Assembly: GCA_947503555.1 (NCBI GenBank) | Contig: CANNEE010000024.1 | Span: forward strand, 1 to 45,838 | Direction of reading: 5' to 3' | From: an uncultured Shewanella sp. | GTDB taxonomy: Bacteria > Pseudomonadota > Gammaproteobacteria > Enterobacterales > Shewanellaceae | Length of the DNA: 45,838 nt | Part shown: one piece after another, positions 18,654-31,500 of the stretch | Numbering within the stretch: the stretch's first letter is position 1 | Layout: every line of letters starts with the position of its first letter | Translations under genes and position numbers: made by a program | Notes under the pieces: model-generated | What the model was told of the DNA's origin: nothing | Databases searched by the model: none | What the model saw: only the letters and a program-made list of their open reading frames with translations

Positions 18654-18683
18654 AAAAACAAACGGCCCCAAAAAAAGGGGCCG
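18654..18683 (-). terminator. Terminator of the S10 operon
   Basis: Stem CGGCCCC/GGGGCCG with a U-rich 7-nt loop, followed by TTTGTTTTTT on the minus strand. It lies 22 bp after the rpsQ stop and separates S10 from spc. A 9-bp palindrome AAGCTTAAT/ATTAAGCTT overlaps the rpsQ stop just upstream (18693-18713). Confidence 0.9.
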
Positions 18684-18705
18684 CTTACCTAGAAGCTTAA
18701 TAATA

Positions 18706-18954
18706 TTAAGCTTTTGTAACTACTTCAACCAGAGTCCAAGACTTAGTCTTAGACAGCGGACGACACTCGCGAATAGTCACGGTATCACCAGCATTACACT
18801 GATTTTGTTCGTCATGAGCGTGGATCTTAGTCGTACGCTTAACATACTTTCCGTAGATAGGATGTTTAACTTGACGCTCAATCGCAACAGTGATGGACTT
18901 GTCCATCTTGTTGCTGATCACACGACCCTGCACAGTACGGATTTTATCAGACAT
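18706..18954 (-). CDS. rpsQ: Ribosomal protein uS17
   Basis: 82 aa, [20 protein letters not shown] at the N-terminus and a [20 protein letters not shown] core, the uS17 signature. Last gene of the S10 operon; its ATG shares one base with the rpmC stop (TAATG). Confidence 0.99.
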   Translation of the reverse strand: MSDKIRTVQGRVISNKMDKSITVAIERQVKHPIYGKYVKRTTKIHAHDEQNQCNAGDTVTIRECRPLSKTKSWTLVEVVTKA

Positions 18955-19145
18955 TATGCACCCGCCTTAGAAGTAATAATGGTCTTAACACGCGCAATGT
19001 TGCGACGCACTTGCTTCAGCTGATGAGTTTGGCTCAACTGACCAGTGGCGTGTTGCATACGCAGGTTGAACTGCTCACGCAGCAGACCAAGTAGTTCAGC
19101 GTTTAACTCTTCAACGCTTTTTTCTCTTAGTTCGCTCGCTTTCAT
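18954..19145 (-). CDS. rpmC: Ribosomal protein uL29
   Basis: 63 aa helical hairpin protein with the signature [20 protein letters not shown] and [10 protein letters not shown]. Sits at the peptide exit. Overlaps both neighbours by one base (TAATG), so it is translationally coupled to rplP and rpsQ. Confidence 0.99.
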   Translation of the reverse strand: MKASELREKSVEELNAELLGLLREQFNLRMQHATGQLSQTHQLKQVRRNIARVKTIITSKAGA

Positions 19146-19555
19146 TACATCACCGTCTTAGTTACGAAGGTAGTCTTAATTGGAAGCTTGGCAGCAGCTA
19201 GAGAGAAAGCTTCACGAGCTAACTCTTCAGAAACGCCATTCATCTCATAAAGAACCTTACCTGGTTGAATCTGACATACCCAGTATTCAACGTTACCTTT
19301 ACCTTTACCCATACGCACTTCAAGAGGCTTAGAGGTAATAGGCTTGTCAGGGAAAACTCGAATCCAAATTTGCCCTTGACGCTTAATGTGACGTGTCATT
19401 GCACGACGCGCAGCTTCGATTTGACGAGCAGTTAGACGACCACGTCCAACAGCTTTCAGACCGAAATCACCGAAGTTAACTTCAGTGCCGTTCGCTAGAC
19501 CACGGTTGCGGCCTTTGAACATCTTGCGGAATTTCATACGTTTAGGTTGCAGCAT
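19145..19555 (-). CDS. rplP: Ribosomal protein uL16
   Basis: 136 aa, [19 protein letters not shown] at the N-terminus and [20 protein letters not shown] in the body. Contacts A-site tRNA near the peptidyl transferase centre. Lies 11 bp after rpsC. Confidence 0.99.
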   Translation of the reverse strand: MLQPKRMKFRKMFKGRNRGLANGTEVNFGDFGLKAVGRGRLTARQIEAARRAMTRHIKRQGQIWIRVFPDKPITSKPLEVRMGKGKGNVEYWVCQIQPGKVLYEMNGVSEELAREAFSLAAAKLPIKTTFVTKTVM

Positions 19556-19566
19556 TGTAGGCTCTC

Positions 19567-20256
19567 CTATTTACCGCGAGGCTTACGCTTAGGCTGCTGC
19601 TTCGGCTCTTCATTCTGTGGCAATATACCGTCTAGAACTTCACCTTTGAAGACCCAAACTTTCACGCCAATCACACCGTATTGAGTGTGACTTTCAGAAG
19701 TAGAATAGTCGATATCAGCACGTAGAGTATGTAGAGGTACACGACCTTCACGATACCACTCAGAACGTGCGATTTCAGCGCCACCTAGACGGCCACTAAC
19801 TTCAACTTTGATACCTTTAGCACCAAGACGCATTGCATTTTGTACCGCACGCTTCATAGCACGACGGAACATAACACGGCGCTCTAGCTGTGAAGCGATG
19901 CTGTCAGCAACTAGCTTAGCGTCTAATTCAGGCTTACGGATCTCAGCGATGTTAATTTGCGCAGGAGTGCCAGTTAACTTAGCAACTTCGGCACGCAATA
20001 CTTCAACGTCTTCACCTTTCTTACCAATCACAACACCTGGACGGGCAGTGTGAATAGTAACGCGGATGCTTTTCGCTGGGCGTTCGATAACAATCTTAGA
20101 TACTGATGCGCTCTTAAGTTTCTTTTCAAGATACTTACGCACTTCCCAGTCGCTGCTCAGGTTATTTGCATAATCTGACTTATCTGCGTACCAGGTCGAG
20201 ATCCAAGGCTTGGTGATACCCAGACGGATACCATTAGGATGTACTTTCTGTCCCAT
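19567..20256 (-). CDS. rpsC: Ribosomal protein uS3
   Basis: 229 aa. N-terminal [18 protein letters not shown], a KH domain ([20 protein letters not shown]) and a C-terminal domain with [20 protein letters not shown]. Forms part of the mRNA entry tunnel. Four residues shorter than E. coli, at the C-terminus. Confidence 0.99.
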   Translation of the reverse strand: MGQKVHPNGIRLGITKPWISTWYADKSDYANNLSSDWEVRKYLEKKLKSASVSKIVIERPAKSIRVTIHTARPGVVIGKKGEDVEVLRAEVAKLTGTPAQINIAEIRKPELDAKLVADSIASQLERRVMFRRAMKRAVQNAMRLGAKGIKVEVSGRLGGAEIARSEWYREGRVPLHTLRADIDYSTSESHTQYGVIGVKVWVFKGEVLDGILPQNEEPKQQPKRKPRGK

Positions 20257-20265
20257 TGCTCTCTC

Positions 20266-20598
20266 CTAGCGATCTGATACAACCACAGTGATGTGGCTGG
20301 AACGCTTCAATATACGATCAGCACGGCCTTTAGCACGAGGCATGATACGCTTCATTGTTGGGCCTTCGTCAACGAAAACCTTTCCAACTCTTAGCTCATC
20401 GATGTCAGCACCTTCGTTGTGCTCAGCATTTGCGATAGCAGATTCTAGTACTTTCTTAAGAAGTACAGCTGCTTTCTTTGGGCTAAAAGTTAGAACTTCG
20501 AGAGCCTTAGCAACAGGCAACCCACGGATTTGATCTGCAACCAGACGAGCCTTTTGAGGCGACGTACGGGCAAAACGATGTTTAGCTAAAACTTCCAT
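20266..20598 (-). CDS. rplV: Ribosomal protein uL22
   Basis: 110 aa, same length as E. coli. [20 protein letters not shown] and the tunnel-loop motif [15 protein letters not shown]. The loop lines the exit tunnel, the usual site of macrolide resistance changes; it looks wild type. Confidence 0.99.
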   Translation of the reverse strand: MEVLAKHRFARTSPQKARLVADQIRGLPVAKALEVLTFSPKKAAVLLKKVLESAIANAEHNEGADIDELRVGKVFVDEGPTMKRIMPRAKGRADRILKRSSHITVVVSDR

Positions 20599-20613
20599 CT
20601 TATGTCTCCCGTA

Positions 20614-21731
<1,118 letters not shown>

Positions 21732-21747
21732 GATAATTCTCCTTTGC

Positions 21748-22050
21748 TTACTCAGCGCCGCCGACGAAATCGATGTCAGCACCTTCGGCTAAAGTAACAT
21801 AGGCTTTTTTCCAGTCGCTACGACGACCCATACGGGCACCGTGACGCTTAGTTTTGCCTTTGCATACCAAAGTGCGTACTGAATCTACTTCAACTTCAAA
21901 TAGTTTCTTAACCGCTGCTTTGATTTCAGCTTTAGTTGCATCAATCGCTACACGGAAAACTACAGTGTTGTTCATTTCTGCGCTCACAGTACTCTTTTCA
22001 GAGATGTGAGGAGCAAGAATAACTTTTAGCAAACGTTCTTCGCGGATCAT
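21748..22050 (-). CDS. rplW: Ribosomal protein uL23
   Basis: 100 aa, [20 protein letters not shown], with the tunnel-exit docking surface for trigger factor and SRP. Overlaps rplD by 4 bp (ATGA), so translation is coupled. Confidence 0.99.
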   Translation of the reverse strand: MIREERLLKVILAPHISEKSTVSAEMNNTVVFRVAIDATKAEIKAAVKKLFEVEVDSVRTLVCKGKTKRHGARMGRRSDWKKAYVTLAEGADIDFVGGAE

Positions 22051-22652
22051 GCCAGCATCTCCTCGATTTGCTTAACAGCGTCAGCAGTGACTAGCACTTT
22101 GTTGAACGCGATTAGACTAACTGGGTCGATACCAGCTACGTCACGAACGTCAACCTTGTACAGGTTGCGAGCTGCTAGGAACAAGTTTTCGTCAACTTCA
22201 GCAGTTACGATAAGTACGTCTTCAAGATCCATAGCTGCTAGCTTAGCTTTAAGCTCTTTAGTTTTAGGCGCTTCAACACCAAACTTTTCAACTACGATTA
22301 GACGCTCTTGACGTACCAATTCAGATAGGATGCTCTTAAGCGCCCCACGGTACATCTTCTTGTTCACTTTTTGGCTGTGATCTTGTGGCTTAGCAGCGAA
22401 AGATACGCCACCACCACGCCAGATTGGGCCTTTAACAGTACCAGCACGAGCGCGGCCAGTACCTTTTTGGCGCCATGGCTTTTTGCCAGAGCCAGTTACT
22501 TCTGCGCGAGTCTTTTGAGCACGAGTGCCTTGACGCGCGTTTGCAGCGTAAGCTACAACTACCTGATGAACCAGTGCTTCATTAAAGTCACGGCCGAAGG
22601 TAGTTTCGGAAACTTCAAGAGCGCTCTGAGCGTCTTTCAATACCAATTCCAT
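22047..22652 (-). CDS. rplD: Ribosomal protein uL4
   Basis: 201 aa, same length as E. coli. The tunnel loop [19 protein letters not shown] is intact. In E. coli uL4 also represses the S10 operon through its leader; the leader here has a matching attenuator-like hairpin. Confidence 0.99.
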   Translation of the reverse strand: MELVLKDAQSALEVSETTFGRDFNEALVHQVVVAYAANARQGTRAQKTRAEVTGSGKKPWRQKGTGRARAGTVKGPIWRGGGVSFAAKPQDHSQKVNKKMYRGALKSILSELVRQERLIVVEKFGVEAPKTKELKAKLAAMDLEDVLIVTAEVDENLFLAARNLYKVDVRDVAGIDPVSLIAFNKVLVTADAVKQIEEMLA

Positions 22653-22669
22653 TACTATCTCCTCAGACC

Positions 22670-23308
22670 TTAAGCTTTAACGGCAGGCTTGATGATCAGG
22701 TCGCCATTAGTAGCGCCAGGTACGGCACCTTTAACTAATAGCAGGTTACGTTCTGCGTCTACACGCACAACTTCTAGGTTTTGAGTCGTTACACGCTCAG
22801 CACCCATGTGACCTGACATTTTCTTGCCTTTAAATACGCGACCAGGCGTTTGGTTCTGACCGATAGAACCATTCGAGCGGTGCGCCAATGAGTTACCGTG
22901 AGTCGTGTCTTGAGTAGAGAAGTTCCAGCGCTTAATACCGCCTTGGAAACCTTTACCTTTAGACTGACCAGTAACATCTACTTTCGCTACTTCAGCGAAG
23001 ATATCTACTTTCAGCTCAGCACCAACTTCAATGCCTTCGCCTTCACCATCTGCCAAACGCATTTCCCACAAACCACGACCGGCTTCTACGCCCGCCTTGG
23101 CAAAGTGACCTGCCTCTGGCTTAGTGATGCGATGGGCTTTTTTGGTACCTGTTGTTAGTTGAAGACCGCGGTAGCCGTCGTTTTCCAGAGTTTTTACCTG
23201 GGTAACGCGGTTCGCAGCTACTTCAATTACAGTAACAGGTATTGATGCGCCATCTTCAGTGAAGATGCGCGTCATGCCTACTTTACGACCAATAAGACCG
23301 ATAGCCAT
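22670..23308 (-). CDS. rplC: Ribosomal protein uL3
   Basis: 212 aa. [20 protein letters not shown] at the N-terminus and the loop [20 protein letters not shown], with the glutamine that is methylated by PrmB in E. coli (in [16 protein letters not shown] context). Early assembly protein. Lies 27 bp after rpsJ. Confidence 0.99.
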   Translation of the reverse strand: MAIGLIGRKVGMTRIFTEDGASIPVTVIEVAANRVTQVKTLENDGYRGLQLTTGTKKAHRITKPEAGHFAKAGVEAGRGLWEMRLADGEGEGIEVGAELKVDIFAEVAKVDVTGQSKGKGFQGGIKRWNFSTQDTTHGNSLAHRSNGSIGQNQTPGRVFKGKKMSGHMGAERVTTQNLEVVRVDAERNLLLVKGAVPGATNGDLIIKPAVKA

Positions 23309-23335
23309 CTCTCAAACCTCTTCTAAGGATCTCAA

Positions 23336-23811
<476 letters not shown>

Positions 23812-23817
23812 GGGGCT

Positions 23818-23845
23818 ATTATACTCATCCAACAAAGGATTACAA
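23818..23845 (-). promoter_or_regulatory. S10 operon promoter, proximal
   Basis: Minus strand -35 TTGTAA (23840-23845), 16 bp spacer, -10 TATAAT (23818-23823), discriminator AGCCCC. It lies about 165 bp upstream of rpsJ. Confidence 0.78.
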
Positions 23846-23897
23846 CCCCATTGTTCAACTCTTACGCAAAATATACGTAGAGGACAAAGTGGCGAGG

Positions 23898-23926
23898 ATT
23901 ATACTGAGTTATACACAGAAATCCAG
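23898..23926 (-). promoter_or_regulatory. S10 operon promoter, distal candidate
   Basis: Minus strand perfect -10 TATAAT (23898-23903) followed by CCTCGCC. The -35 region is weak (CTGGAT at 17 bp). It lies just after the tufA terminator, so it would be a second, tandem promoter for the S10 operon. Confidence 0.5.
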
Positions 23927-23944
23927 TACTTTTTCACAGCCAAT

Positions 23945-23970
23945 AAAAAAGGAAGCCGAAGCTTCCTTTT
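23945..23970 (-). terminator. Terminator of tufA / str operon
   Basis: Stem GGAAGC/GCTTCC closed by a UUCG tetraloop on the minus strand and followed by T6. The same terminator, with its flanks, occurs after tufB (40693-40718). Confidence 0.95.
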
Positions 23971-23990
23971 TCTATCACTAAAAATCGAGA

Positions 23991-25175
23991 TTAGTCGATG
24001 ATCTTAGCTACAACACCAGCACCTACGGTGCGGCCACCTTCACGGATAGCGAAGCGTAGACCTTCGTCCATCGCGATTGGGCAGATTAGAGTAACAACCA
24101 TCTTGATGTTGTCACCTGGCATTACCATTTCTACGCCTTCAGGTAGTTCGATAGTACCTGTTACGTCAGTTGTACGGAAGTAGAACTGTGGACGGTAGCC
24201 TTTGAAGAATGGAGTGTGACGACCACCTTCATCTTTAGATAGTACGTATACTTCTGATTCGAAAGTAGTGTGTGGAGTGATTGAACCAGGCTGTGCCAAT
24301 ACTTGACCACGCTCTACTTCATCACGCTTAGTACCACGTAGTAGTACACCACAGTTCTCACCTGCACGACCTTCGTCAAGCAGCTTACGGAACATTTCTA
24401 CACCAGTACAAGTAGTCTTAGTAGTTTCTTTAATACCTACGATTTCTACTTCTTCACCAACCTTGATGATACCGCGCTCAACACGACCAGTTACAACTGT
24501 ACCACGGCCTGAGATTGAGAATACGTCTTCGATTGGTAGAATGAATGCACCGTCGATTGCACGCTCTGGCTCTGGGATGTAAGTATCTAGAGCTTCAGCT
24601 AGTTCGATGATCTTCGCTTCCCACTCTGGCTCACCTTCAAGCGCTTTAAGAGCAGAACCCTGGATAACTGGTAGGTCATCACCTGGGAAGTCATACTCAG
24701 AAAGAAGTTCACGAACTTCCATTTCTACTAGTTCTAGTAGTTCTTCATCGTCAACCATGTCGCACTTGTTCATGAATACGATGATGAAAGGTACACCTAC
24801 CTGACGAGAAAGTAGGATGTGCTCACGAGTCTGTGGCATTGGGCCGTCAGTAGATGCAACAACCAAGATTGCGCCGTCCATTTGAGCAGCACCAGTAATC
24901 ATGTTTTTAACATAATCCGCGTGACCTGGGCAGTCTACGTGTGCGTAGTGACGAGTTGGTGTGTCATATTCGATGTGAGAAGTATTAATTGTAATACCAC
25001 GCTCACGCTCTTCTGGAGCGTTATCGATAGATGCGAAATCTTTAACTTCACCACCGTAAGTCTTAGTCAATACTGCAGAGATAGCAGCGGTAAGAGTTGT
25101 TTTACCATGGTCAACGTGACCGATGGTACCTACGTTTACGTGCGGTTTGCTACGTTCAAATTTTTCTTTAGCCAC
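23991..25175 (-). CDS. tufA: Elongation factor Tu, copy A
   Basis: 394 aa. GTPase motifs [18 protein letters not shown] and NKCD, then domains 2 and 3. Delivers aminoacyl-tRNA to the ribosome. GTG start with AAAGGAA upstream. Last gene of the str operon, 80 bp after fusA. The protein is identical to the second copy at 40739. The two genes differ only at five bases, all in the first 48 nt: four synonymous changes and the start codon (GTG here, ATG in the other). Confidence 0.99.
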   Translation of the reverse strand: MAKEKFERSKPHVNVGTIGHVDHGKTTLTAAISAVLTKTYGGEVKDFASIDNAPEERERGITINTSHIEYDTPTRHYAHVDCPGHADYVKNMITGAAQMDGAILVVASTDGPMPQTREHILLSRQVGVPFIIVFMNKCDMVDDEELLELVEMEVRELLSEYDFPGDDLPVIQGSALKALEGEPEWEAKIIELAEALDTYIPEPERAIDGAFILPIEDVFSISGRGTVVTGRVERGIIKVGEEVEIVGIKETTKTTCTGVEMFRKLLDEGRAGENCGVLLRGTKRDEVERGQVLAQPGSITPHTTFESEVYVLSKDEGGRHTPFFKGYRPQFYFRTTDVTGTIELPEGVEMVMPGDNIKMVVTLICPIAMDEGLRFAIREGGRTVGAGVVAKIID

Positions 25176-25255
25176 GATATATTCCTTTCTTTTCAGAATA
25201 GTCCAGTCTCACTGGACAAGTATCAATTAAATTAACACCAATGTCACCTAAAGGA

Positions 25256-27352
25256 TTAACCTCTAGCTTCCATTACTGCTTTTGCCACGTTTTGCGGTGC
25301 ATCAGAATACTTCAAGAACTCCATAGAGTATGAAGCACGACCCTGCGTCGCACTACGCAAATCGGTGGCGTAACCAAACATTTCAGATAAAGGTACTACA
25401 GCACGAACAAGTTTAACGCCGGCAATGCCGTCATCCATACCTTCGATCATGCCACGACGACGGTTCAAGTCACCAACTACATCACCCATGTAATCTTCTG
25501 GGGTAGTCACTTCAACCTTCATGCAAGGCTCGAGTAGCACAGGATCCGCCTCTAGCGCACCCTTCTTGAAACCCATAGAACCTGCAACCTTAAACGCCAT
25601 CTCATTAGAGTCCACATCATGATATGAACCATCATATAAGGTGACTTTTACATCGAGAACAGGGAAACCAGCTAATACGCCGTTCTTCATCTGCTCTTGA
25701 ATACCTTTATCAACTGCTGGAATGTATTCTTTTGGAACCACACCACCAACAATCTCGTTAACGAATTCGTAGCCAAAACCTTCTTCTTGAGGCTCTAGCT
25801 TCAACCAGACATGACCAAATTGACCACGACCACCTGATTGACGTACGAATTTGCCTTCTACTTCTACGGTCGAGCGGATAGTCTCACGGTACGCTACCTG
25901 AGGCTTACCTACATTACACTCGACATTAAATTCGCGACGCATACGGTCAACAATAATGTCTAAGTGTAGCTCGCCCATACCAGAGATCAGTGTTTGACCA
26001 GACTCTTCGTCGGTTTCAACACGGAATGATGGATCTTCTGCCGCTAACTTTTGTAGCGCAATCGCCATCTTCTCTTGGTCGGCTTGTGACTTAGGCTCTA
26101 CTGCGATAGTAATCACAGGCTCTGGGAACTCCATACGCTCAAGGATAACCTTGTTGTTTGGATCACACAGAGTGTCACCAGTTGTCACATCTTTAAGACC
26201 AATAGCTGCGGCGATATCACCGGCGCGAACTTCTTTGATCTCTTTACGGTCGTTAGCATGCATCTGCACCATGCGGCCGATACGCTCACGCTTTTGCTTA
26301 ACTGAGTTATAAACACCAGCACCCGTTTCCATTACACCAGAATAAACTCGCATAAAGGTTAATGTACCCACGAATGGGTCGGTGGCAATTTTAAACGCTA
26401 ACGCAGAGAAAGGCGCATCATCGTCCGATGGACGTTCAACTTCATTCTCTTTCTCATCGATCCCTTTAATTGCAGGGACTTCGATTGGCGATGGTAAGAA
26501 GTCAACAACAGCATCAAGTACTGCTTGAACCCCTTTGTTTTTAAATGCAGAGCCACAAGTTGCCAAAACGATTTCGTTATTTAACGTACGATCACGTAAT
26601 GCCTTCTTGATCTCTTCTTCAGATAGGTCACCTTCTTCTAGGTACTTATCCATCAGCTCCTCTGAAGCTTCTGCTGCACTTTCTACCAAGTACTCGCGCA
26701 TTTCTGCAGCTTTATCGGCAAGTTCAGCTGGAATCTCTTCATAGGTGAAAGTGGTACCCTGATCAGCTTCTGACCAGTTAATCGCTTTCATTTTGATCAA
26801 ATCGACAACGCCTTTAAACTCATCCTCTGCACCAATATTCAATTGAATAGGCACACAAGTGGCTCCAAGACGATTACGGATCTGGTCAATTACACTGTCA
26901 TAATCCGCACCGGCACGGTCCATCTTATTGACGAACACGATACGTGGTACATGATACTTGTCAGCTTGACGCCAAACCGTTTCAGACTGAGGTTCTACAC
27001 CTGAAGAACCGCAGAATACAACGACAGCACCATCAAGCACACGCAAAGAACGTTCAACTTCAATGGTGAAGTCAACGTGACCAGGGGTGTCGATGATATT
27101 GATACGGTGCTCGGTAAATTGAGCATCCATACCACGCCAGAAAGTAGTGGTTGCGGCAGAGGTGATGGTAATGCCACGTTCCTGCTCCTGCTCCATCCAG
27201 TCCATGGTAGCTGCGCCATCATGAACCTCACCGATCTTATGAGACATACCGGTATAGAAAAGAACACGTTCAGTAGTTGTGGTTTTACCAGCGTCAACGT
27301 GAGCACAGATACCGATATTACGATAGCGCTCAATTGGAGTTGTACGAGCCAC
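25256..27352 (-). CDS. fusA: Elongation factor G
   Basis: 698 aa, GTG start. GTPase motifs [21 protein letters not shown] and NKMDR, followed by EF-G domains II-V including the domain IV tip region. It drives ribosomal translocation and, with RRF, recycling. Third gene of the str operon. A hairpin lies between rpsG and this gene. Slightly shorter than E. coli EF-G (704 aa). Confidence 0.99.
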   Translation of the reverse strand: MARTTPIERYRNIGICAHVDAGKTTTTERVLFYTGMSHKIGEVHDGAATMDWMEQEQERGITITSAATTTFWRGMDAQFTEHRINIIDTPGHVDFTIEVERSLRVLDGAVVVFCGSSGVEPQSETVWRQADKYHVPRIVFVNKMDRAGADYDSVIDQIRNRLGATCVPIQLNIGAEDEFKGVVDLIKMKAINWSEADQGTTFTYEEIPAELADKAAEMREYLVESAAEASEELMDKYLEEGDLSEEEIKKALRDRTLNNEIVLATCGSAFKNKGVQAVLDAVVDFLPSPIEVPAIKGIDEKENEVERPSDDDAPFSALAFKIATDPFVGTLTFMRVYSGVMETGAGVYNSVKQKRERIGRMVQMHANDRKEIKEVRAGDIAAAIGLKDVTTGDTLCDPNNKVILERMEFPEPVITIAVEPKSQADQEKMAIALQKLAAEDPSFRVETDEESGQTLISGMGELHLDIIVDRMRREFNVECNVGKPQVAYRETIRSTVEVEGKFVRQSGGRGQFGHVWLKLEPQEEGFGYEFVNEIVGGVVPKEYIPAVDKGIQEQMKNGVLAGFPVLDVKVTLYDGSYHDVDSNEMAFKVAGSMGFKKGALEADPVLLEPCMKVEVTTPEDYMGDVVGDLNRRRGMIEGMDDGIAGVKLVRAVVPLSEMFGYATDLRSATQGRASYSMEFLKYSDAPQNVAKAVMEARG

Positions 27353-27399
27353 GATTACACCCTCTTAGCTAAGACTGTCATCTTAGCGATATAAAACAC

Positions 27400-27421
27400 G
27401 GTGTGGGCCAAAGCCCACACC
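27400..27421 (-). terminator. Hairpin between rpsG and fusA (possible attenuator)
   Basis: Perfect 9-bp stem GGTGTGGGC/GCCCACACC with a 4-nt loop, six bases after the rpsG stop. On the minus strand CGTGTTTTATAT follows, so the U tract is short and offset. It could reduce read-through or mark an mRNA processing or protection site. Confidence 0.45.
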
Positions 27422-27427
27422 AGGACA

Positions 27428-27898
27428 TTACCAGCGGTAATGAGCAAACGCTTTGTTTGCTTCTGCCATACGATGCACGTCTTCGCGCTTCTTAACAGCA
27501 GTACCTTTATTTTCTGAAGCGTCTAGCAATTCACCAGCTAGACGTAGAGCCATAGATTTTTCACCACGCTTACGAGCAGCTTCAACTAACCAACGCATCG
27601 CTAGTGCGTTACGACGCACTGGACGAACTTCACATGGTACCTGGTAAGTAGAACCACCAACACGACGAGACTTAACCTCGACTGCTGGGCGAACATTTTC
27701 CAGGGCTGCCTCAAGGATTACTAGGTGCTCACCGCCTTTCTTTTCAGCAGCAACATCTAGCGCCTTGTAGATAATTTTTTCTGCAGTAGACTTTTTACCG
27801 TCTTGCATAATGACGTTGATGAACTTAGCCAGCAACTCACTTTGAAACTTTGGATCTGGTAGGATTTTACGTTGTCCTACAACGCGACGTCTTGGCAT
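27428..27898 (-). CDS. rpsG: Ribosomal protein uS7
   Basis: 156 aa, [20 protein letters not shown], the short form common in proteobacteria (E. coli K-12 has a longer tail). Nucleates assembly of the small-subunit head. In E. coli it represses the str operon from a site between rpsL and rpsG; the 78-bp gap here could hold an equivalent, but I did not resolve it. Confidence 0.99.
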   Translation of the reverse strand: MPRRRVVGQRKILPDPKFQSELLAKFINVIMQDGKKSTAEKIIYKALDVAAEKKGGEHLVILEAALENVRPAVEVKSRRVGGSTYQVPCEVRPVRRNALAMRWLVEAARKRGEKSMALRLAGELLDASENKGTAVKKREDVHRMAEANKAFAHYRW

Positions 27899-27976
27899 AA
27901 CAATTCTCCGTATGCTTCAGGGATTTCCAAAACTGGAATTAAATTAACTTAGCTTGGCCTTACTTAACGGAATAAG

Positions 27977-28351
27977 TTAAGACTTAGGACGCTTAGCACC
28001 GTACTTAGAACGACCTTGGCGACGAGCACTTACGCCGGCACAGTCAAGGGCGCCACGAACTGTGTGGTAGCGAACACCTGGTAAATCTTTTACACGACCA
28101 CCGCGGATTAGGATCACGCTGTGCTCTTGTAAGTTGTGGCCTTCACCGCCGATGTACGAAGTTACTTCGAAACCGTTAGTTAGACGCACACGCGCTACTT
28201 TACGTAGTGCTGAGTTAGGTTTTTTAGGAGTGGTAGTGTACACACGAGTACAAACACCACGCTTTTGTGGGCACGCATTTAACGCTGGCACATTAGTCTT
28301 AACGACTTTTGGCGAGCGAGGCTTACGTACCAACTGGTTTACAGTTGCCAT
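27977..28351 (-). CDS. rpsL: Ribosomal protein uS12
   Basis: 124 aa, same length as E. coli. The decoding loops [18 protein letters not shown] and [17 protein letters not shown] carry Lys43 and Lys88, the wild-type residues associated with streptomycin sensitivity. First gene of the str operon, with a strong promoter about 75 bp upstream. Confidence 0.99.
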   Translation of the reverse strand: MATVNQLVRKPRSPKVVKTNVPALNACPQKRGVCTRVYTTTPKKPNSALRKVARVRLTNGFEVTSYIGGEGHNLQEHSVILIRGGRVKDLPGVRYHTVRGALDCAGVSARRQGRSKYGAKRPKS

Positions 28352-28428
28352 GTATAGCTCCGATTCAGTTGAGTAAACTCAACATGTAAGGTGTGAAAAA
28401 TCTATATCCCACAATGGTGGGACGCGGA

Positions 28429-28457
28429 ATTTTAGAAAGGTAAAGCCTGCCTGTCAA
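28429..28457 (-). promoter_or_regulatory. str operon promoter
   Basis: Minus strand consensus -35 TTGACA (28452-28457), 17 bp spacer, -10 TAAAAT (28429-28434), discriminator TCCGCGTCCC. The leader then forms two small hairpins: TCCCAC/GTGGGA (about 28407-28422) and GTTGAG/CTCAAC just before the rpsL ribosome site. Confidence 0.9.
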
Positions 28458-28486
28458 GAAATAGACAACTTTTCCTCTATTTTCCA

Positions 28487-28516
28487 ATAAAAAAGGCGCC
28501 AAAGGCGCCTTTTTTT
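28487..28516 (-). terminator. Terminator of rpoBC
   Basis: Perfect stem AAAAGGCGCC/GGCGCCTTTT with a 3-nt loop and T/A runs on both sides. It lies about 30 bp after the rpoC stop and directly upstream of the str promoter. Confidence 0.96.
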
Positions 28517-28543
28517 ACAAGCTATTTACTTAATCGAGCCAAA

Positions 28544-31500
28544 TTAGGTCAAATTAAGTAGATCGGCAAGGTTCTGCTCTGCTTCACTTGCACTGATGCT
28601 CGGTACTTCTTCTTCAGTCTGAGCCTTAGCTTGGTTACGACCTTGGTGGTACGCATAACCTGTACCGGCTGGGATCAAGCGACCAACAATAACGTTCTCT
28701 TTCAAGCCACGTAGTTTATCGCTCTTACCGCCTACGGCAGCTTCGGTTAGTACGCGAGTCGTTTCCTGGAACGAGGCTGCTGAGATGAAGCTCTCAGTCG
28801 CTAGCGATGCTTTAGTAATACCTAATAGCTCGCGCTCAAATACCGCTGGACGCTTACCTTGAGCTTCAAGCTCACGGTTAGCAATCTTAACGCGAGATAC
28901 TTCAGCCTGCTCGCCCGCTAGGAACTCACTGTCACCAGCATCAACGATTTCGCACTTACGTAGCATCTGACGAATGATCACTTCGATGTGCTTATCGTTA
29001 ATTTTTACACCCTGTAGACGGTAAACGTCTTGTACTTCGTTAACAATGTAGTTAGCTACATTGTGGATACCACGAAGACGTAGAATGTCATGTGCAGCTT
29101 CAGGACCATCGGCAATCACCTCACCGCGTTCAACTTTTTCACCTTCGAACACGTTTAGGTTACGCCACTTAGGAATCATCTCTTCATACTGCTCACCACC
29201 ATCGGCTGGCGTGATGATAAGACGACGCTTACCCTTGGTCTCTTTACCGAATGAGATAGTACCTGAGACTTCTGCAAGAATTGCAGGCTCTTTTGGCTTA
29301 CGCGCTTCGAACAAGTCTGCAACACGCGGTAGACCACCGGTAATATCACGAGTCTTAGATGACTCTTGCGGAATACGTGCTAACGCATCACCAACGTTAA
29401 TTGGCGCATTATCATCTAGGTTAACGATTGCGTTACCTGGTAAGAAGTACTGTGCGGTTACGTCTGTACCTGGGATCATCAAGTCGCTGCCATCGGCGCC
29501 AACAAGACGGATCATTGGACGCATCTCTTTACCCGCAGTTGGGCGTTGAGCAACGTCAAGCACCACGATAGACGATAGACCCGTTAGTTCGTCAGTTTGA
29601 CGTGTCATAGTGACACCTTCAATCATATCAACGAACTTAATACTACCCGCTACCTCAGAGATAATTGGGTGAGTATGCGGATCCCAGTTAGCGATGATTT
29701 CACCCGCGCTAACAGTCGCATCTTCTAGTTTCTCTAGAACAGTACCATAAGGCACCTTGTAACGTTCTTTCTCACGACCTAGCTCATCAATGATGGCGAT
29801 TTCAGAAGAACGAGAAACAATAACTAGCTTGCCTTCACTGTTAGTGACATGCTTAGCATTATGCAGCTTGAGTGAGCCAGCGTTCTTAACTTGAACATTG
29901 TTCTCTGCAGAAGCTCTCGATGCCGCACCACCAATATGGAAGGTACGCATGGTAAGCTGTGTACCAGGCTCACCGATTGACTGAGCAGCAACAACACCAA
30001 TGGCTTCACCATGGTTGATCAAGTGGCCACGAGCCAAGTCACGTCCGTAACACTTAGCACACACACCAAAGTCTGTGTCACAAGTAATTACGCTACGTAC
30101 GATAACTTCATCGATAGAGTTCTCTTCAAGCTTGTCACACCAAGCTTCGTCAAGCAGAGTATTACGTGGAGCAAATACTTCTTCAGTACCTGGATAGTAA
30201 ACATCTTCTGCAACAACACGACCAAGCACACGCTCACGTAACGGCTCAACAACGTCACCACCTTCAATTAGCGGCTTCATTACTAGACCTTCATACGTGC
30301 CACAATCTTCTTCGATGACAACTAAGTCTTGTGCTACGTCTACTAAACGACGAGTCAGGTAACCCGAGTTCGCTGTCTTCAATGCGGTATCGGCAAGACC
30401 TTTACGCGCACCGTGGGTCGAGATGAAGTACTGAGATACGTTTAGACCTTCACGGAAGTTCGCCACAATCGGCGTTTCAATGATAGAGCCATCCGGCTTC
30501 GCCATCAGACCACGCATACCAGCTAGCTGACGAATCTGTGCCGCACTACCACGAGCGCCCGAGTCAGCCATCATATAGATGCTGTTAAATGACTCCTGCT
30601 TCTCTTCTTCACCATCACGGTTGATCACTGTCTCGCTCGACAGGTTCTCCATCATAGCCTTAGAGACTTTCTCGTTAGCACTTGCCCAGATATCAATAAC
30701 CTTGTTGTAACGCTCACCGGCGGTAACAAGACCTGATTGGAACTGCTCTTGAATTTCACGTACTTCAGCTTCTGCATCAGCAACTAGGGTGTACTTCTCA
30801 TCTGGAATCACCATGTCGTTGATACCCACAGAAGCACCAGATACTGTCGCAAAGTGGAAACCTGTGTACATCAATTGGTCAGCAAAGATTACGGTATCTT
30901 TTAGACCTAGTTGACGGTAACAAGTGTTCAGTAGCTTAGAGATCTGTTTCTTACCCATGTTCTGGTTAACCAGATCATAAGATAGACCTTGAGGTAGAAT
31001 CATAGAAAGCAGCGCACGACCCACAGTGGTGTCGACGATGCGGTTAGATTCAACTTTCTCACCAGTCTCTGTAGTGTTTATTTCAGTGATGCGAACCTTA
31101 ACACGAGCGTGTAGTTCTGCAGCACCTGTACGGTATGCTTTTTCAGCTTCATGTACAGATTCAAACGCCATGCCTTCACCGCGGCCGTTAACACGCTCAC
31201 GGCTGATGTAGTAAAGACCTAGTACAACGTCTTGAGACGGAGTAATTACCGGCTCACCGTTTGCAGGCGATAGAATGTTGTTAGTTGACATCATCAAGGC
31301 ACGCGCTTCTAACTGAGCTTCTAGCGTCAGTGGCACGTGAACAGCCATTTGGTCACCATCGAAGTCAGCGTTATACGCCGCACAAACGAGTGGGTGAAGT
31401 TGAATAGCTTTACCTTCAATCAGTACAGGTTCGAACGCTTGGATACCGAGTCTGTGCAGTGTTGGTGCACGGTTAAGCATCACTGGATGCTCACGGATCA

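Noticed and set aside
18693-18713. Palindrome AAGCTTAAT/ATTAAGCTT across the rpsQ stop codon
   Set aside because: A/T-rich, overlaps the coding end and is followed by a far stronger terminator; no separate role can be argued.
24819-25235. A long plus-strand open frame opposite tufA, with a near-identical twin opposite tufB (41567-41956)
   Set aside because: It is antisense to a highly codon-biased gene, and its duplication simply follows from the duplicated tuf sequence. No ribosome site or family resemblance.
29061-29549. 162-codon plus-strand frame opposite rpoC
   Set aside because: Serine- and arginine-rich low-quality translation typical of a reverse-complement shadow of a conserved gene.
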